In this document: positions 17,099-24,142 of the stretch, in pieces
Layout: every line of letters begins with the position of its first letter
Position numbering within the stretch: position 1 is the stretch's first letter
Origin: Mageeibacillus sp. UBA1193
GTDB taxonomy: Bacteria > Bacillota > Clostridia > Saccharofermentanales > Saccharofermentanaceae
NCBI GenBank assembly: GCA_002310155.1
Contig: DBYF01000037.1
Location: forward strand, 14,229 to 38,370
Reading direction: 5' to 3'
Length of the DNA: 24,142 nt
The notes under the pieces: model-generated
Told to the model about the DNA's origin: nothing
Seen by the model: the letters and a program-made list of their open reading frames with translations, nothing else
The model's database searches: none
Position numbers and translations under genes: made by a program

Positions 17099-18412
17099 TC
17101 ACCTCGATAGACGTATGATATCGGACACAAGAGCAAATATGACCAGTCCAATGATCATGACAAAACCGATCACATTGATGATCTGTTCCGATTTTCTGGA
17201 TAATTTCTTACCACGGACCATTTCCACTACAGTAAGTACGATAGCATTACCATCAAGGCCCGGGATCGGGAGCATATTTGTGAATGCGAGACCAACAGAG
17301 ATACCGCCAAGAAGTATCAGGAGCATCTCGATCTTCTCACTGCTGTCCGCTTCTTTATCATCCACTACATCCGAAACGACGGATGCAATACCGACCGGGC
17401 CGGATACGACATCATACGCAGGGACAGATCCGGTAAAGACCTGAGCGATCGCATCTATGGAAATACGGACAAATGCGATCGGGAAAACCACAGCTTCATG
17501 CAGGCACGCGAAGAAGCCTTCACCGTCTTTGAGGTAAATTCCTCGGAGGTTCGCGGACTTGATCATCGTAGCTTTCATCTGAAGGGTCATCTCTTCCCCT
17601 CCGCGGATCAGACGGATATTCAGTATTTCACCCTTGGAGTTTCTGACAAGATCAGAGATCGACGGGTCAGTTACCGGAACATCATTTACAGACAGTACCG
17701 AGTCTCCGGCTTTCAAGACCGGATTTCCTTCATTCTGCTGCTCATCAACAGACGTGATCTTCCATCCGCCGTTCTCATCGAATTGCGCATAGTGAGTAAT
17801 ACCGAGCATATACTGTTCCGTTATCTCAGGAACCAGAACGACTTCATACTTCTCACCGGTCCTCGCAGACTTCATCTTCAGTGTGACTTCATCAACATTA
17901 CTAACCTTGCCGAGATAATAGGAAAGGTCCATCTGACAGAATACTCTCTGTCCGTTGAACTCAATGATCGTATCGCCTTCCTCGATCTGATGAGTCGCGG
18001 CGACCTGCGTACCTTCGAGTACGATATCCTGTTTCAGTTCCAGGAAGCCGAACTTCGAGAAACAGATCATAAAGATAATGATACCGAGAATTACATTCAT
18101 CGCAGGACCGGCAAGCGAAACCAGAAGGCGCTTCCAGCGTGCCTGATTGATCAGGTTCTCCGGATTATCATCCTTAAGTTCACCGGTCTCTTCATCGATC
18201 TCCGAGAAACGTACATACGCGCCAAGAGGGATCAGTCGGATATAGTATTCGATGTCCTTTCTCTTCCACGAGAAAAGCTTCGGACCGACAAAGATGGATA
18301 ATTCATATACCTTGATCTTCAGAAGTCTGGCCACAAGGAAATGACCGATCTCATGAACGGCAGCCAGAATTCCTAAACCTAATATGCAGATGACAAGACT
18401 TAAAGGCGACAT
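17099..18412 (-). CDS. rseP: Site-2 zinc metalloprotease (RseP/RasP family)
   Basis: A 437-residue intramembrane protease that cuts anti-sigma factors and remnant signal peptides. The first membrane helix bears the zinc motif HEIGH (20-24). The next helix (about 94-117) follows the AGPAMN motif (101-106). The third carries NMLPIPGLDGN (379-389) with zinc ligand D387; this motif usually ends DGGR or DGGH, so the Asn is a variation. A final helix lies at 411-430. Between helices two and three are what look like two PDZ domains (about 125-205 and 215-285), the Escherichia-like layout, where many Firmicute members have one. The ATG at 18412 has only a weak AAAGAAG. It follows dxr after 14 bases. 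Confidence 0.94.
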   Translation of the reverse strand: MSPLSLVICILGLGILAAVHEIGHFLVARLLKIKVYELSIFVGPKLFSWKRKDIEYYIRLIPLGAYVRFSEIDEETGELKDDNPENLINQARWKRLLVSLAGPAMNVILGIIIFMICFSKFGFLELKQDIVLEGTQVAATHQIEEGDTIIEFNGQRVFCQMDLSYYLGKVSNVDEVTLKMKSARTGEKYEVVLVPEITEQYMLGITHYAQFDENGGWKITSVDEQQNEGNPVLKAGDSVLSVNDVPVTDPSISDLVRNSKGEILNIRLIRGGEEMTLQMKATMIKSANLRGIYLKDGEGFFACLHEAVVFPIAFVRISIDAIAQVFTGSVPAYDVVSGPVGIASVVSDVVDDKEADSSEKIEMLLILLGGISVGLAFTNMLPIPGLDGNAIVLTVVEMVRGKKLSRKSEQIINVIGFVMIIGLVIFALVSDIIRLSR

Positions 18413-18426
18413 GCTTCTTTAGTGAC

Positions 18427-19593
18427 TCACTTTCTAAGTTCTTGAGTGATCAGTCTCGCCCACTCATCTACAGCGAAGATCTCAGAAAGGGATGGATTCT
18501 GAGTCACACCATCTCTTTCATGTCTTTCCATAACACGATAGACTGTCTTCTCAATATCGAGGAACGCTGCTTTTCCGGCAAGATAATCAGCTACAACAAC
18601 TTCATTGGCGGCATTCATCGCGGCCGGGAGTGTGCCGCCGACTTTACCTGCATGATAAGCGGCATCAACCAGGCGGAATACCTGACGGTTACATGGCTCG
18701 AATGTGAGTGTTCCCGTCTGCTCGTCAAAGGGTGAGAACGGACGGCAGATGCCCAGGCTTCTTTCCGGATAGAAAAGCGCTACCTGGATCGGCATCATCA
18801 TATTCGGGAATCCGAGCTGGGCAAGAACAGAGCCGTCTGTCAGCTCGACCATAGAATGAACGATGCTCTGCGGATGAACTACGATATCGATCTGCTCGAC
18901 CGGAACATCGAATAACCAGGATGCTTCAAGAACTTCGAGACCTTTATTCATCATCGAAGCAGAATCGATCGTGACCTTACCGCCCATGTTCCATGTCGGA
19001 TGATTCATCGTCTCTTCAAGAGTTACATTCTCGAGCTGCTCACGTGTGAATCCGCGGAAAGGTCCGCCGGAAGCAGTAAGAAGGATCTTCTTGAGGGAAC
19101 CTTTCGGCTGTCCGTTGATGCACTGCCAGATCGCGGAGTGCTCAGAGTCAACAGGAAGGATCTTTACGTTCTTCTGCTTAGCCAGTGGCATAACGATAGA
19201 ACCCGCAGTTACGAGAGTTTCCTTATTCGCAAGAGCGATATCTTTTCCGGCATGGATCGCCGCGATGATCGGAGAAAGGCCTTTCATACCGACCATAGCA
19301 CCGACAACACAGTCTACCTTCGGAAGTGTGGCGCAGTGACAATTGCCTTCATCACCGCAGAAGACCTTTACCTTCGAATCACGGGGCAGCATGCGCTGAA
19401 GTGTCTCTTTACGCTCTTTTGTCGCAACACTGACGCATACTGGATTAAATACCACGATCTGCTCAAGGAGAAGTTCGATATTATATCCACAGGTCAGTGA
19501 CGCGATCTTGAATTCTTCGCGGAAATGACGTACTACCTGCAATGTCTGTGTACCGATAGAACCGGTAGAACCTAAAATACAAAGTGTCTTCAT
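18427..19593 (-). CDS. dxr: 1-deoxy-D-xylulose 5-phosphate reductoisomerase
   Basis: A 388-residue enzyme that catalyses the committed step of the MEP pathway, making methylerythritol 4-phosphate with NADPH; it is the target of fosmidomycin. The NADPH-binding GSTGSIG (8-14) is at the N terminus, followed by ALANKETLV (120-128), the metal site VDSEHSA (148-154, D149 and E151), GGPF (176-179), NPTW-like HPTWNMGGK (198-206) and SASMMNKGLE (211-220, ligand E220). ATG at 19593 has an excellent GGGGAGG at 5 bases and follows the cdsA stop by one base. Length and motifs are standard. Confidence 0.96.
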   Translation of the reverse strand: MKTLCILGSTGSIGTQTLQVVRHFREEFKIASLTCGYNIELLLEQIVVFNPVCVSVATKERKETLQRMLPRDSKVKVFCGDEGNCHCATLPKVDCVVGAMVGMKGLSPIIAAIHAGKDIALANKETLVTAGSIVMPLAKQKNVKILPVDSEHSAIWQCINGQPKGSLKKILLTASGGPFRGFTREQLENVTLEETMNHPTWNMGGKVTIDSASMMNKGLEVLEASWLFDVPVEQIDIVVHPQSIVHSMVELTDGSVLAQLGFPNMMMPIQVALFYPERSLGICRPFSPFDEQTGTLTFEPCNRQVFRLVDAAYHAGKVGGTLPAAMNAANEVVVADYLAGKAAFLDIEKTVYRVMERHERDGVTQNPSLSEIFAVDEWARLITQELRK

Positions 19594-19594
19594 A

Positions 19595-20455
19595 TTAACC
19601 TCCCCAGACTACGGCATATGCCAGTCCCAGTGCAACCGGCAGTGTGAAAAACGCACTGTCGAATCGGTCCATGATTCCTCCATGTCCCGGCATAAGCTTG
19701 CCGAAATCCTTGATTCCGACGAGTCTCTTAATGCTGGACGCCATCCAGTCACCAAGCTGGGACACACAGGAAAGAATAAAACCGAAGATCGCGGCCAGAG
19801 TAACGAAAAGCTCGAAAGACATCGTAACTTCCATAACATTGACCATGACAAAAGCGAAGAACAGAGCTGTCAGGATCGCTGTAAAGACAGCTCCGCCGAT
19901 ACAGCCCTCCCAGGTCTTTTTCGGACTGATATGCGGCACAATCTTGTGCTTTCCGAAAAAGGATCCTGTAAAGTAAGCAAAAACATCCGAGATCCACGGC
20001 GCGAAAAGACCGATGACCATGAAATACCAGCCATTTGGGATCAAATACATCATGACATGAGCGCACGCGATCGGGAATGACACATATACGATGATCATGG
20101 AAGACGCGAATCCGGAACGGATCGCTTCCGGGTTCTCCTTAACAAGAGGCGGAAGCATAGCAGAAATGAAGCAGTAGATCAGAGTGATCAGTGCATAAAG
20201 AGTAAATCCCTGAGAAGGAGTTCCCTCCGTCGCCCAGAATACCAGCGGCAGGAAGCCGAGATATCCGCCCAGGACAGTCGCCGGGACAGACATATCTTTC
20301 TGCGTATTCTTGGCAGCCTTGATCAGCTCCACCAGTGCGATAGTCGTAACGATAAACGTGAACACCAGAAGGACCGGCGGAACGAAATACGCCGGAATGA
20401 CCAGTGCAAGCACAGCTACAGTGAAAATGGCTCCTGTTATGATCCTCTGCAACAT
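19595..20455 (-). CDS. cdsA: Phosphatidate cytidylyltransferase
   Basis: An integral membrane enzyme that makes CDP-diacylglycerol from phosphatidate and CTP. I choose the ATG at 20455 (286 residues), which begins MLQRIITG as family members do and lies 4 bases after the uppS stop. A TTG at 20497 would add 14 residues (300 in all) and overlap uppS by 38 bases, without a good ribosome binding site. At least seven hydrophobic segments are visible. The signature near the C terminus is complete: KRLVGIKDFGK, then PGHGG (256-260) and DRFD (263-266), with HISPKKTWEG earlier (175-184). It is the usual neighbour of uppS and dxr. Confidence 0.94.
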   Translation of the reverse strand: MLQRIITGAIFTVAVLALVIPAYFVPPVLLVFTFIVTTIALVELIKAAKNTQKDMSVPATVLGGYLGFLPLVFWATEGTPSQGFTLYALITLIYCFISAMLPPLVKENPEAIRSGFASSMIIVYVSFPIACAHVMMYLIPNGWYFMVIGLFAPWISDVFAYFTGSFFGKHKIVPHISPKKTWEGCIGGAVFTAILTALFFAFVMVNVMEVTMSFELFVTLAAIFGFILSCVSQLGDWMASSIKRLVGIKDFGKLMPGHGGIMDRFDSAFFTLPVALGLAYAVVWGG

Positions 20456-20459
20456 AAGG

Positions 20460-21254
20460 TTACTTCTCTTCCTTCTTTTCACGTGTAAGACCGCCAAAAC
20501 GACGATCTCTCTTTGTATATGCGATCAGTGCGTCCGTAAGTTCTTTCATACCGAAATCCGGCCACAGAACATCCGAGAACCACAATTCGGAATAAGCGCC
20601 TTCCCATACAAGGAAGTTCGATGTTCTTTCTTCACCGCTCGGACGAATGATCAGATCCGGATCCGGAACATCAGGAAGATACAGATTCTGCGCGAACATA
20701 TCCTCTGTGATATCTTCACTCTTGATCTCACCGGAAGCGACCTTATCTGCGAGCTTCTGTGCCGCCTGGATGATCTCACGTCTGCCGCCGTAGTTAAAAG
20801 CGACGATAAGTGTCATCTTATCACGGTGCTTACTGCCTTCCTCTGCTCGCTTGCAGACAGCCTGAATATTCTCAGGAAGAGCAGCGATATCACCGGTAAA
20901 ACGGACGCGGATTCCTTCCGCCTCAAGCTCCGGATCATATCTGTCGAAATACTCGACAAAGAGCTCCATCAGAGCATGAACTTCACTCTCCGGTCTGGAC
21001 CAGTTCTCCGTAGAAAAAGCATATACGGTCACATACTTGATACCATAGTGGCCGCAGTTCTTACAAAGTGTCTTTAAGTTATCCGCGCCGGCACGATGTC
21101 CTGCGGATCTGGGAAGCATACGCTTCTTAGCCCATCTTCCGTTGCCGTCCATAATGACGGCCAGATGGGTAGGGATCTTAAGCTGTGAAGCATCGACTTC
21201 AGCAGTTTTTTTCCTTGAAAACAATCCTTTTTTTCCTTCATCGGCAGGACACAT
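20460..21254 (-). CDS. uppS: Undecaprenyl diphosphate synthase
   Basis: A cis-prenyltransferase that adds isopentenyl units to farnesyl diphosphate to give the C55 carrier lipid for peptidoglycan. The ATG at 21254 gives 264 residues. An upstream TTG at 21266 is unlikely, because it overlaps both the terminator T-run and the ribosome binding site GGAG that serves the ATG. Motifs are VIMDGNGRWAKKR (33-45, catalytic D36), GHRAG (52-56), FSTENWSRP (80-88), and the C-terminal RPSGEERTSNFLVW region (204-217) with the IPP-binding Arg and Ser. The first 25 or so residues, basic and acidic mixed, extend beyond the core fold. An intrinsic terminator sits immediately upstream. Confidence 0.95.
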   Translation of the reverse strand: MCPADEGKKGLFSRKKTAEVDASQLKIPTHLAVIMDGNGRWAKKRMLPRSAGHRAGADNLKTLCKNCGHYGIKYVTVYAFSTENWSRPESEVHALMELFVEYFDRYDPELEAEGIRVRFTGDIAALPENIQAVCKRAEEGSKHRDKMTLIVAFNYGGRREIIQAAQKLADKVASGEIKSEDITEDMFAQNLYLPDVPDPDLIIRPSGEERTSNFLVWEGAYSELWFSDVLWPDFGMKELTDALIAYTKRDRRFGGLTREKKEEK

Positions 21255-21260
21255 ATACTT

Positions 21261-21264
21261 CTCC
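21261..21264 (-). promoter_or_regulatory. Ribosome binding site of uppS, next to the terminator
   Basis: GGAG on the minus strand lies 6 bases before the ATG at 21254 and follows directly after the seven-T run of the upstream hairpin. This decides the ATG start and rules against the TTG that overlaps it. Confidence 0.75.
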
Positions 21265-21307
21265 AAAAAAAGAGGGTGTCTCTAAGATCGATCCCGGAGA
21301 CAACCCT
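21265..21307 (-). terminator. Intrinsic terminator between frr and uppS
   Basis: On the minus strand AGGGT-T-GTCTC (21307-21297) pairs with GAGACACCCT (21282-21273), a 10-pair stem with one bulged base and a loop of about 14 bases. It is followed by a C and seven T. It should end the pyrH-frr transcript, yet it lies only 10 bases before the uppS ATG, so all downstream genes need either read-through or an unseen promoter. Confidence 0.85.
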
Positions 21308-21328
21308 TGAATTTTCCTCAAATGGTGA

Positions 21329-21901
21329 TCAGATCTCCATAAGATCCTTCTGCTTCGCCTCACAGCACTTATCAACTTCCTTGATATAACGGTCTGTCAG
21401 CTTCTGGATCTGCTCCTCGAAATAACCGAGATCGTCATCTGTGAGTTCCTTCTTCTTATTGATTCCACGGTACTTATCAATACCCTCACGACGGATATTG
21501 CGGATAGCTACCTTGGACTCTTCACCATACTTCATAACGCTCTTAACGAGTTCCTTACGGCGTTCCTCAGTCAGGATCGGGAATACCAGACGGATCATCT
21601 TACCGTCATTACTCGGGTTGATGCCGAGATCAGAGGACTGGATCGCCTTCTCGATCTCCTTAAGCATTGACGGATCCCACGGAGTAAGAGTGATCATTCT
21701 CGGCTCCGGAACCTGGATATTCGCTACCGCATTCAGCTGAGACTGAGTGCCATAGTAATCAACTGTGATACGGTCCAGAACATGCGGATTTGCACGTCCG
21801 GCACGGATCGCATTGAAGTTCTCCGTCAGATTTGCGATCGTCTTTTTCATCTTATCCTCATAAGAATCAAAAACCTCTTTTGTAATTTCTACCATTGCCA
21901 T
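21329..21901 (-). CDS. frr: Ribosome recycling factor
   Basis: A 190-residue protein, slightly longer than the usual 185, that with EF-G splits the post-termination ribosome. Family features are the long three-helix bundle with TENFNAIRAGRANPHVLDRI (25-44), the small domain with VPEPRMITLTPWD (74-86), SDLGINPSNDGK (100-111) and LTEERRKELVK (119-129). Of two near ATGs (21901 and 21895) the first is favoured by AAGGAGG at 9 bases. It lies 32 bases after pyrH, as in most bacteria, and ends just before the terminator. Confidence 0.96.
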   Translation of the reverse strand: MAMVEITKEVFDSYEDKMKKTIANLTENFNAIRAGRANPHVLDRITVDYYGTQSQLNAVANIQVPEPRMITLTPWDPSMLKEIEKAIQSSDLGINPSNDGKMIRLVFPILTEERRKELVKSVMKYGEESKVAIRNIRREGIDKYRGINKKKELTDDDLGYFEEQIQKLTDRYIKEVDKCCEAKQKDLMEI

Positions 21902-21933
21902 AATCTCAAGCCTCCTTCAATAACGATCTACGA

Positions 21934-22641
21934 TCAGCAAACGATCGTGCCAATATCTTCGCCCAGTACGACCCGGACGATATTTCCCGGATCTTCCATG
22001 GAGAATACCATGATCTTCGTATTATTATCGCGGCAGAGCGCTGCTGCCGTAGCATCCATAACCTTAAGGTTCTTCGCAAGGACCTCATCGTGAGAGATCG
22101 TCTTATACTTCACGGCATCCGAGTACTTATGCGGATCCTTGTCGTAAACACCGTCGACCATCGTCGCCTTACAGAAGATATCAGCCTCGATCTCGGTCGC
22201 ACGGAGCGCCGCCCCTGTATCTGTGCTGAAGAACGGGTTACCTGTTCCGCAGGCGAAGATTACGATCCTCTTTTTTTCGAGGTGTCTGACCGCTCTCTTT
22301 CTGATATACGGTTCAGCCATCTGACGGACATCTACCGCGGACATAACGCGTGTTACCGCACCTGCCTGCTCCAGAGCGTCAGAGATCGCCAGAGCGTTCA
22401 TAAGTGTAGCCAGCATACCCATGTGATCCGCGGTTACACGATCCATGTTCTCGCTGGATCTTCCTCTCCAGAAGTTACCGCCACCGACTACTACAGCTAC
22501 CTCTACACCCAGATCAGCTACATTCTTGATCTCCGCGCAGATACTCTTTACTGTATCATCATCGATTCCGACCTTCTTATCTCCAGCCAGTGCTTCACCA
22601 CTGATCTTCAGAAGGATCCTTTTATATACAGGCTCACTCAT
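21934..22641 (-). CDS. pyrH: UMP kinase
   Basis: A bacterial amino-acid-kinase-fold enzyme that phosphorylates UMP to UDP with ATP, typically hexameric, activated by GTP and inhibited by UTP. The ATG at 22641 gives 235 residues. A TTG at 22656 would add five residues, but it overlaps the GGAGG that sits 8 bases before the ATG. Motifs are LLKISGEALAG (10-20), VVGGGNFWRG (51-60), DHMGMLATLMN (72-82), and the ATP-site FFSTDTGAALRA (137-148) with VDGVYDKDP (162-170). A promoter lies just upstream. The frr gene follows, in the standard order. Confidence 0.96.
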   Translation of the reverse strand: MSEPVYKRILLKISGEALAGDKKVGIDDDTVKSICAEIKNVADLGVEVAVVVGGGNFWRGRSSENMDRVTADHMGMLATLMNALAISDALEQAGAVTRVMSAVDVRQMAEPYIRKRAVRHLEKKRIVIFACGTGNPFFSTDTGAALRATEIEADIFCKATMVDGVYDKDPHKYSDAVKYKTISHDEVLAKNLKVMDATAAALCRDNNTKIMVFSMEDPGNIVRVVLGEDIGTIVC

Positions 22642-22649
22642 TACCTCTT

Positions 22650-22654
22650 CCTCC
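22650..22654 (-). promoter_or_regulatory. Ribosome binding site deciding the pyrH ATG start
   Basis: GGAGG on the minus strand is 8 bases before the ATG at 22641 and overlaps the rival TTG at 22656-22654, which therefore is not a credible start. Confidence 0.75.
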
Positions 22655-22672
22655 AATATATATACTTAAATC

Positions 22673-22701
22673 ATTTTATCGTTAATTCCAATTTCTGAAA
22701 A
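22673..22701 (-). promoter_or_regulatory. Likely sigma-A promoter for pyrH-frr
   Basis: On the minus strand TTTTCA (22701-22696) and TAAAAT (22678-22673) are separated by 17 bases, matching 4 of 6 and 5 of 6 positions of the -35 and -10 consensus. The surroundings are very AT-rich. Transcription would begin near 22666, giving a leader of about 25 bases before the pyrH ATG. Confidence 0.55.
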
Positions 22702-22726
22702 GACAAAAGACCGATTTTTTCTCTTT

Positions 22727-23449
22727 TTAGTCTTTTCTTTCGTACTCATTCTTGAAGCACTCTCGGAAACGTCCGGAAAACGAAGGTTCCACACCTGCTG
22801 CCCACAGATGCGAACAGTCACCGAACGAGAGCATACGGAACTGCGCGATGCCCTCTCTTCTCTCTTCCGTCACGATCGTGGTAACGGATGTCGGAGCCGC
22901 CATCATCGCGTGCCACATGACAAATAACGGAAGATTCAGAAGATATGACATAAGCACGGCTTCGAGTCCAAAATGGCAAAACAGGACGATCGTATCATTA
23001 TTCGGTTCTACCGCCTTAAACCACTTTCCGTCCTTCTCGTATCCATGCTTTCTCAGAAGCTTGTCAAACTCGGTATATACCCAGTCCAGCTCCTCACGGA
23101 CATTTGCTTCTTCAAAAGCCGGGTATTCCGTCCATCTATCGCTGTCAAAAGCATACGGCATCTTCATCCAGTCACCGGGTACCCAGTCCCAGGCAACGCC
23201 GAGTTTTTCAGGGCGCTGTACTTTCGGGGCAAATTCTCTGAGCCATTCCAGCTCTTCCGCTTCCATGCCCATCTTCTCAAGACAGGGAGCCGCCGTCTGT
23301 TTCGCACGGCCCAGAGGGGAGCAGTAACAGTAATCGGCCTTTACATTTTTCATGCGCTCGGAAAGCAGTTTGACTTCGATCTTGCCCTGCTCTGTCAAGC
23401 AGTCATTCTGATAATCCGGATCACCGTGACGGACGATAATAATCTTCAT
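22727..23449 (-). CDS. Histidine phosphatase superfamily protein (phosphoglycerate-mutase-like)
   Basis: A 240-residue protein with the catalytic signature IVRHGDPDY (5-13; R7, H8, G9), YCSPLGRAKQTA (42-53) with the second Arg, a glutamate region (LEWLREF, 67-73), and the second catalytic histidine in LFCHFGLEA (156-164, H159). A middle insert rich in Trp and Pro (about 78-118) should shape the substrate pocket. It has no signal peptide. The substrate cannot be told from sequence; members act on sugar phosphates, alpha-ribazole phosphate, nucleotides or proteins. ATG at 23449 has AGAGG at 6 bases. It stands alone between the tsf terminator and the pyrH promoter, a place that is usually empty because tsf and pyrH are normally adjacent. 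Confidence 0.9.
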   Translation of the reverse strand: MKIIIVRHGDPDYQNDCLTEQGKIEVKLLSERMKNVKADYCYCSPLGRAKQTAAPCLEKMGMEAEELEWLREFAPKVQRPEKLGVAWDWVPGDWMKMPYAFDSDRWTEYPAFEEANVREELDWVYTEFDKLLRKHGYEKDGKWFKAVEPNNDTIVLFCHFGLEAVLMSYLLNLPLFVMWHAMMAAPTSVTTIVTEERREGIAQFRMLSFGDCSHLWAAGVEPSFSGRFRECFKNEYERKD

Positions 23450-23488
23450 AATTGACCTCTTCTTCTGTTTTCTTCCTTCTCCTCATTC

Positions 23489-23497
23489 ATTGTATCA
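23489..23497 (-). promoter_or_regulatory. Likely extended -10 promoter of the histidine phosphatase gene
   Basis: TGATACAAT on the minus strand fits the extended -10 form (TG, one base, then 5 of 6 of TATAAT). The -35 region (TCTTTA or CTTTAT at 17-18 bases) is weak, as is common with extended -10 promoters. Transcription would begin about 33 bases before the ATG at 23449 and after the tsf terminator. Confidence 0.5.
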
Positions 23498-23530
23498 GAA
23501 TACTTATCCAGATAAAGACTTGACTATGAG

Positions 23531-23566
23531 CGAAAAAAAAGAGACAGTCCCGAAAGACTGTCTCTT
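23531..23566 (-). terminator. Intrinsic terminator of tsf
   Basis: On the minus strand AAGAGACAGTC (23566-23556) pairs perfectly with GACTGTCTCTT (23549-23539) around a 6-base loop (TTTCGG), an 11-pair stem followed by six more T. It begins 24 bases after the tsf stop and should cut tsf, and presumably rpsB upstream, from the genes that follow. Confidence 0.95.
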
Positions 23567-23590
23567 CAGTAAGTTCTTTTAGAGCGGAAA

Positions 23591-24142
23591 TTACTTGATC
23601 TGCTTCATAACTTCCTCAGCGAAGTTCTCTTCCTTCTTAGCGATACCTTCACCCATTTCGAAACGTGTGAAACGACGGATGGAGATGTTCTGGCCCATAG
23701 CTGAAGATCTTTCCTTTGTGTATGTAGCGATAGACTTGGAATCATCCTTAACGAATTCCTGCTCTACGAGGCAGTTCTCCTTGTAGAACTTCTCGATGTT
23801 ACCAGGAAGGATTCTCTCTCTGATGATCTTCTCAGGCTTACCTTCATTGAGGTTCTTATTAACGATGATCTCTGTTTCCTTCTCGATCTCAGCAGCCGGA
23901 ACGTCTTCACGTGTGAGCCACTTCGGATTAGCAGCAGCGATCTGCATTGCGATATCCTTAGCGAAATCAGCGAACTCGGACTTAGCGATAACGGAATCAT
24001 CTTCTGTAGCGAAATCAACGAATACACCGATCTTACCACCCATGTGGATGTAAGAAGCAATAGCGCCGTTGCCTTCTACTTCATATACTACGAATCTTCT
24101 GATAGAAGTATTCTCTCCGATATCAGCGATAGCTTCCTTCTG
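23591..24142 (-). CDS. tsf: Elongation factor Ts, C-terminal part (cut by window edge)
   Basis: EF-Ts is the guanine nucleotide exchange factor that regenerates EF-Tu-GTP. The frame stays open to the last base of the window, so the visible 183 residues are the C-terminal part of a protein usually near 300. It begins inside IGENTSIRRF and continues with ASYIHMGGKIGVFVDF, ending FAEEVMKQIK. The N-terminal UBA-like domain and the TDFVA segment are outside. The ATG at 24043 is an internal Met (of IHMGG), not the start. Codon choice looks more restricted than in the neighbours, as expected of a highly expressed gene. A strong terminator follows directly. Confidence 0.95.
   Translation of the reverse strand, partial: QKEAIADIGENTSIRRFVVYEVEGNGAIASYIHMGGKIGVFVDFATEDDSVIAKSEFADFAKDIAMQIAAANPKWLTREDVPAAEIEKETEIIVNKNLNEGKPEKIIRERILPGNIEKFYKENCLVEQEFVKDDSKSIATYTKERSSAMGQNISIRRFTRFEMGEGIAKKEENFAEEVMKQIK

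Noticed and set aside
17498..18301. Plus-strand open frame of 267 codons opposite rseP
   Set aside because: Antisense to a clear protease gene; no motifs, and composition typical of a mirrored frame.
20456..20497. TTG start for cdsA giving a 38-base overlap with uppS
   Set aside because: The added residues are basic and unlike CdsA N termini. The ATG at 20455 begins the expected MLQRIITG and lies 4 bases after the uppS stop.
22702..22740. AAAAGAC/GTCTTTT inverted repeat after the histidine phosphatase stop as a terminator
   Set aside because: The stem is short and AT-rich with a loop of about 19 bases, and the minus strand lacks a proper T-run after it.
23450..23590. Small RNA or short gene in the longest gene-free stretch
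   Set aside because: The 141 bases are accounted for by the tsf terminator, a likely promoter and the phosphatase leader; nothing else is seen.

Overview
The window is a dense, entirely minus-strand housekeeping region of a low-to-moderate GC Gram-positive bacterium, most likely an uncultured or little-studied member of the Clostridia. Four things point there: the Gram-positive-type replicative polymerase PolC, a PASTA-domain Ser/Thr kinase with its PP2C phosphatase, AGGAGG-type ribosome binding sites, and the order dxr-rseP-ispG-polC, which is typical of Clostridia. There is no tRNA, rRNA, CRISPR, insertion sequence or phage gene. The longest gene-free stretch is 141 bases (23450-23590).

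In the direction of transcription (right to left) the layout is as follows. (1) The 3' part of tsf (EF-Ts), cut by the right edge, ends in a strong intrinsic terminator. (2) A histidine-phosphatase-family gene follows, with its own likely promoter, between tsf and pyrH. (3) pyrH and frr come next, probably from a promoter just upstream of pyrH, and end in a second intrinsic terminator that abuts the uppS ribosome binding site. (4) uppS-cdsA-dxr-rseP-ispG-polC make undecaprenyl diphosphate, CDP-diacylglycerol and MEP-pathway isoprenoid intermediates, a site-2 protease and the replicative polymerase. (5) priA-def-fmt-rsmB-rlmN-prpC-prkC-rsgA-rpe-thiN follow: replication restart, formyl-Met handling, 16S and 23S rRNA methylation, the cell-wall-sensing phosphatase/kinase pair, the 30S GTPase RsgA, ribulose-phosphate epimerase and thiamine pyrophosphokinase.

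Blocks 4 and 5 are two well-known conserved Firmicute clusters that usually lie at separate loci. Here they are joined by a 43-base polC-priA junction, with no rimP-nusA-infB genes after polC. Most neighbours overlap by 1-16 bases or lie within 35 bases, which implies strong translational coupling and co-expression.

I found no clearly new multi-gene system. The points most worth a second look are a PASTA kinase with an added C-terminal InlB-repeat-like domain and a Pro-Thr tail, the terminator fused to the uppS leader, the phosphatase between tsf and pyrH, the joined clusters, and a marked excess of the palindrome GATC across the window (about fourfold over chance in hand counts).
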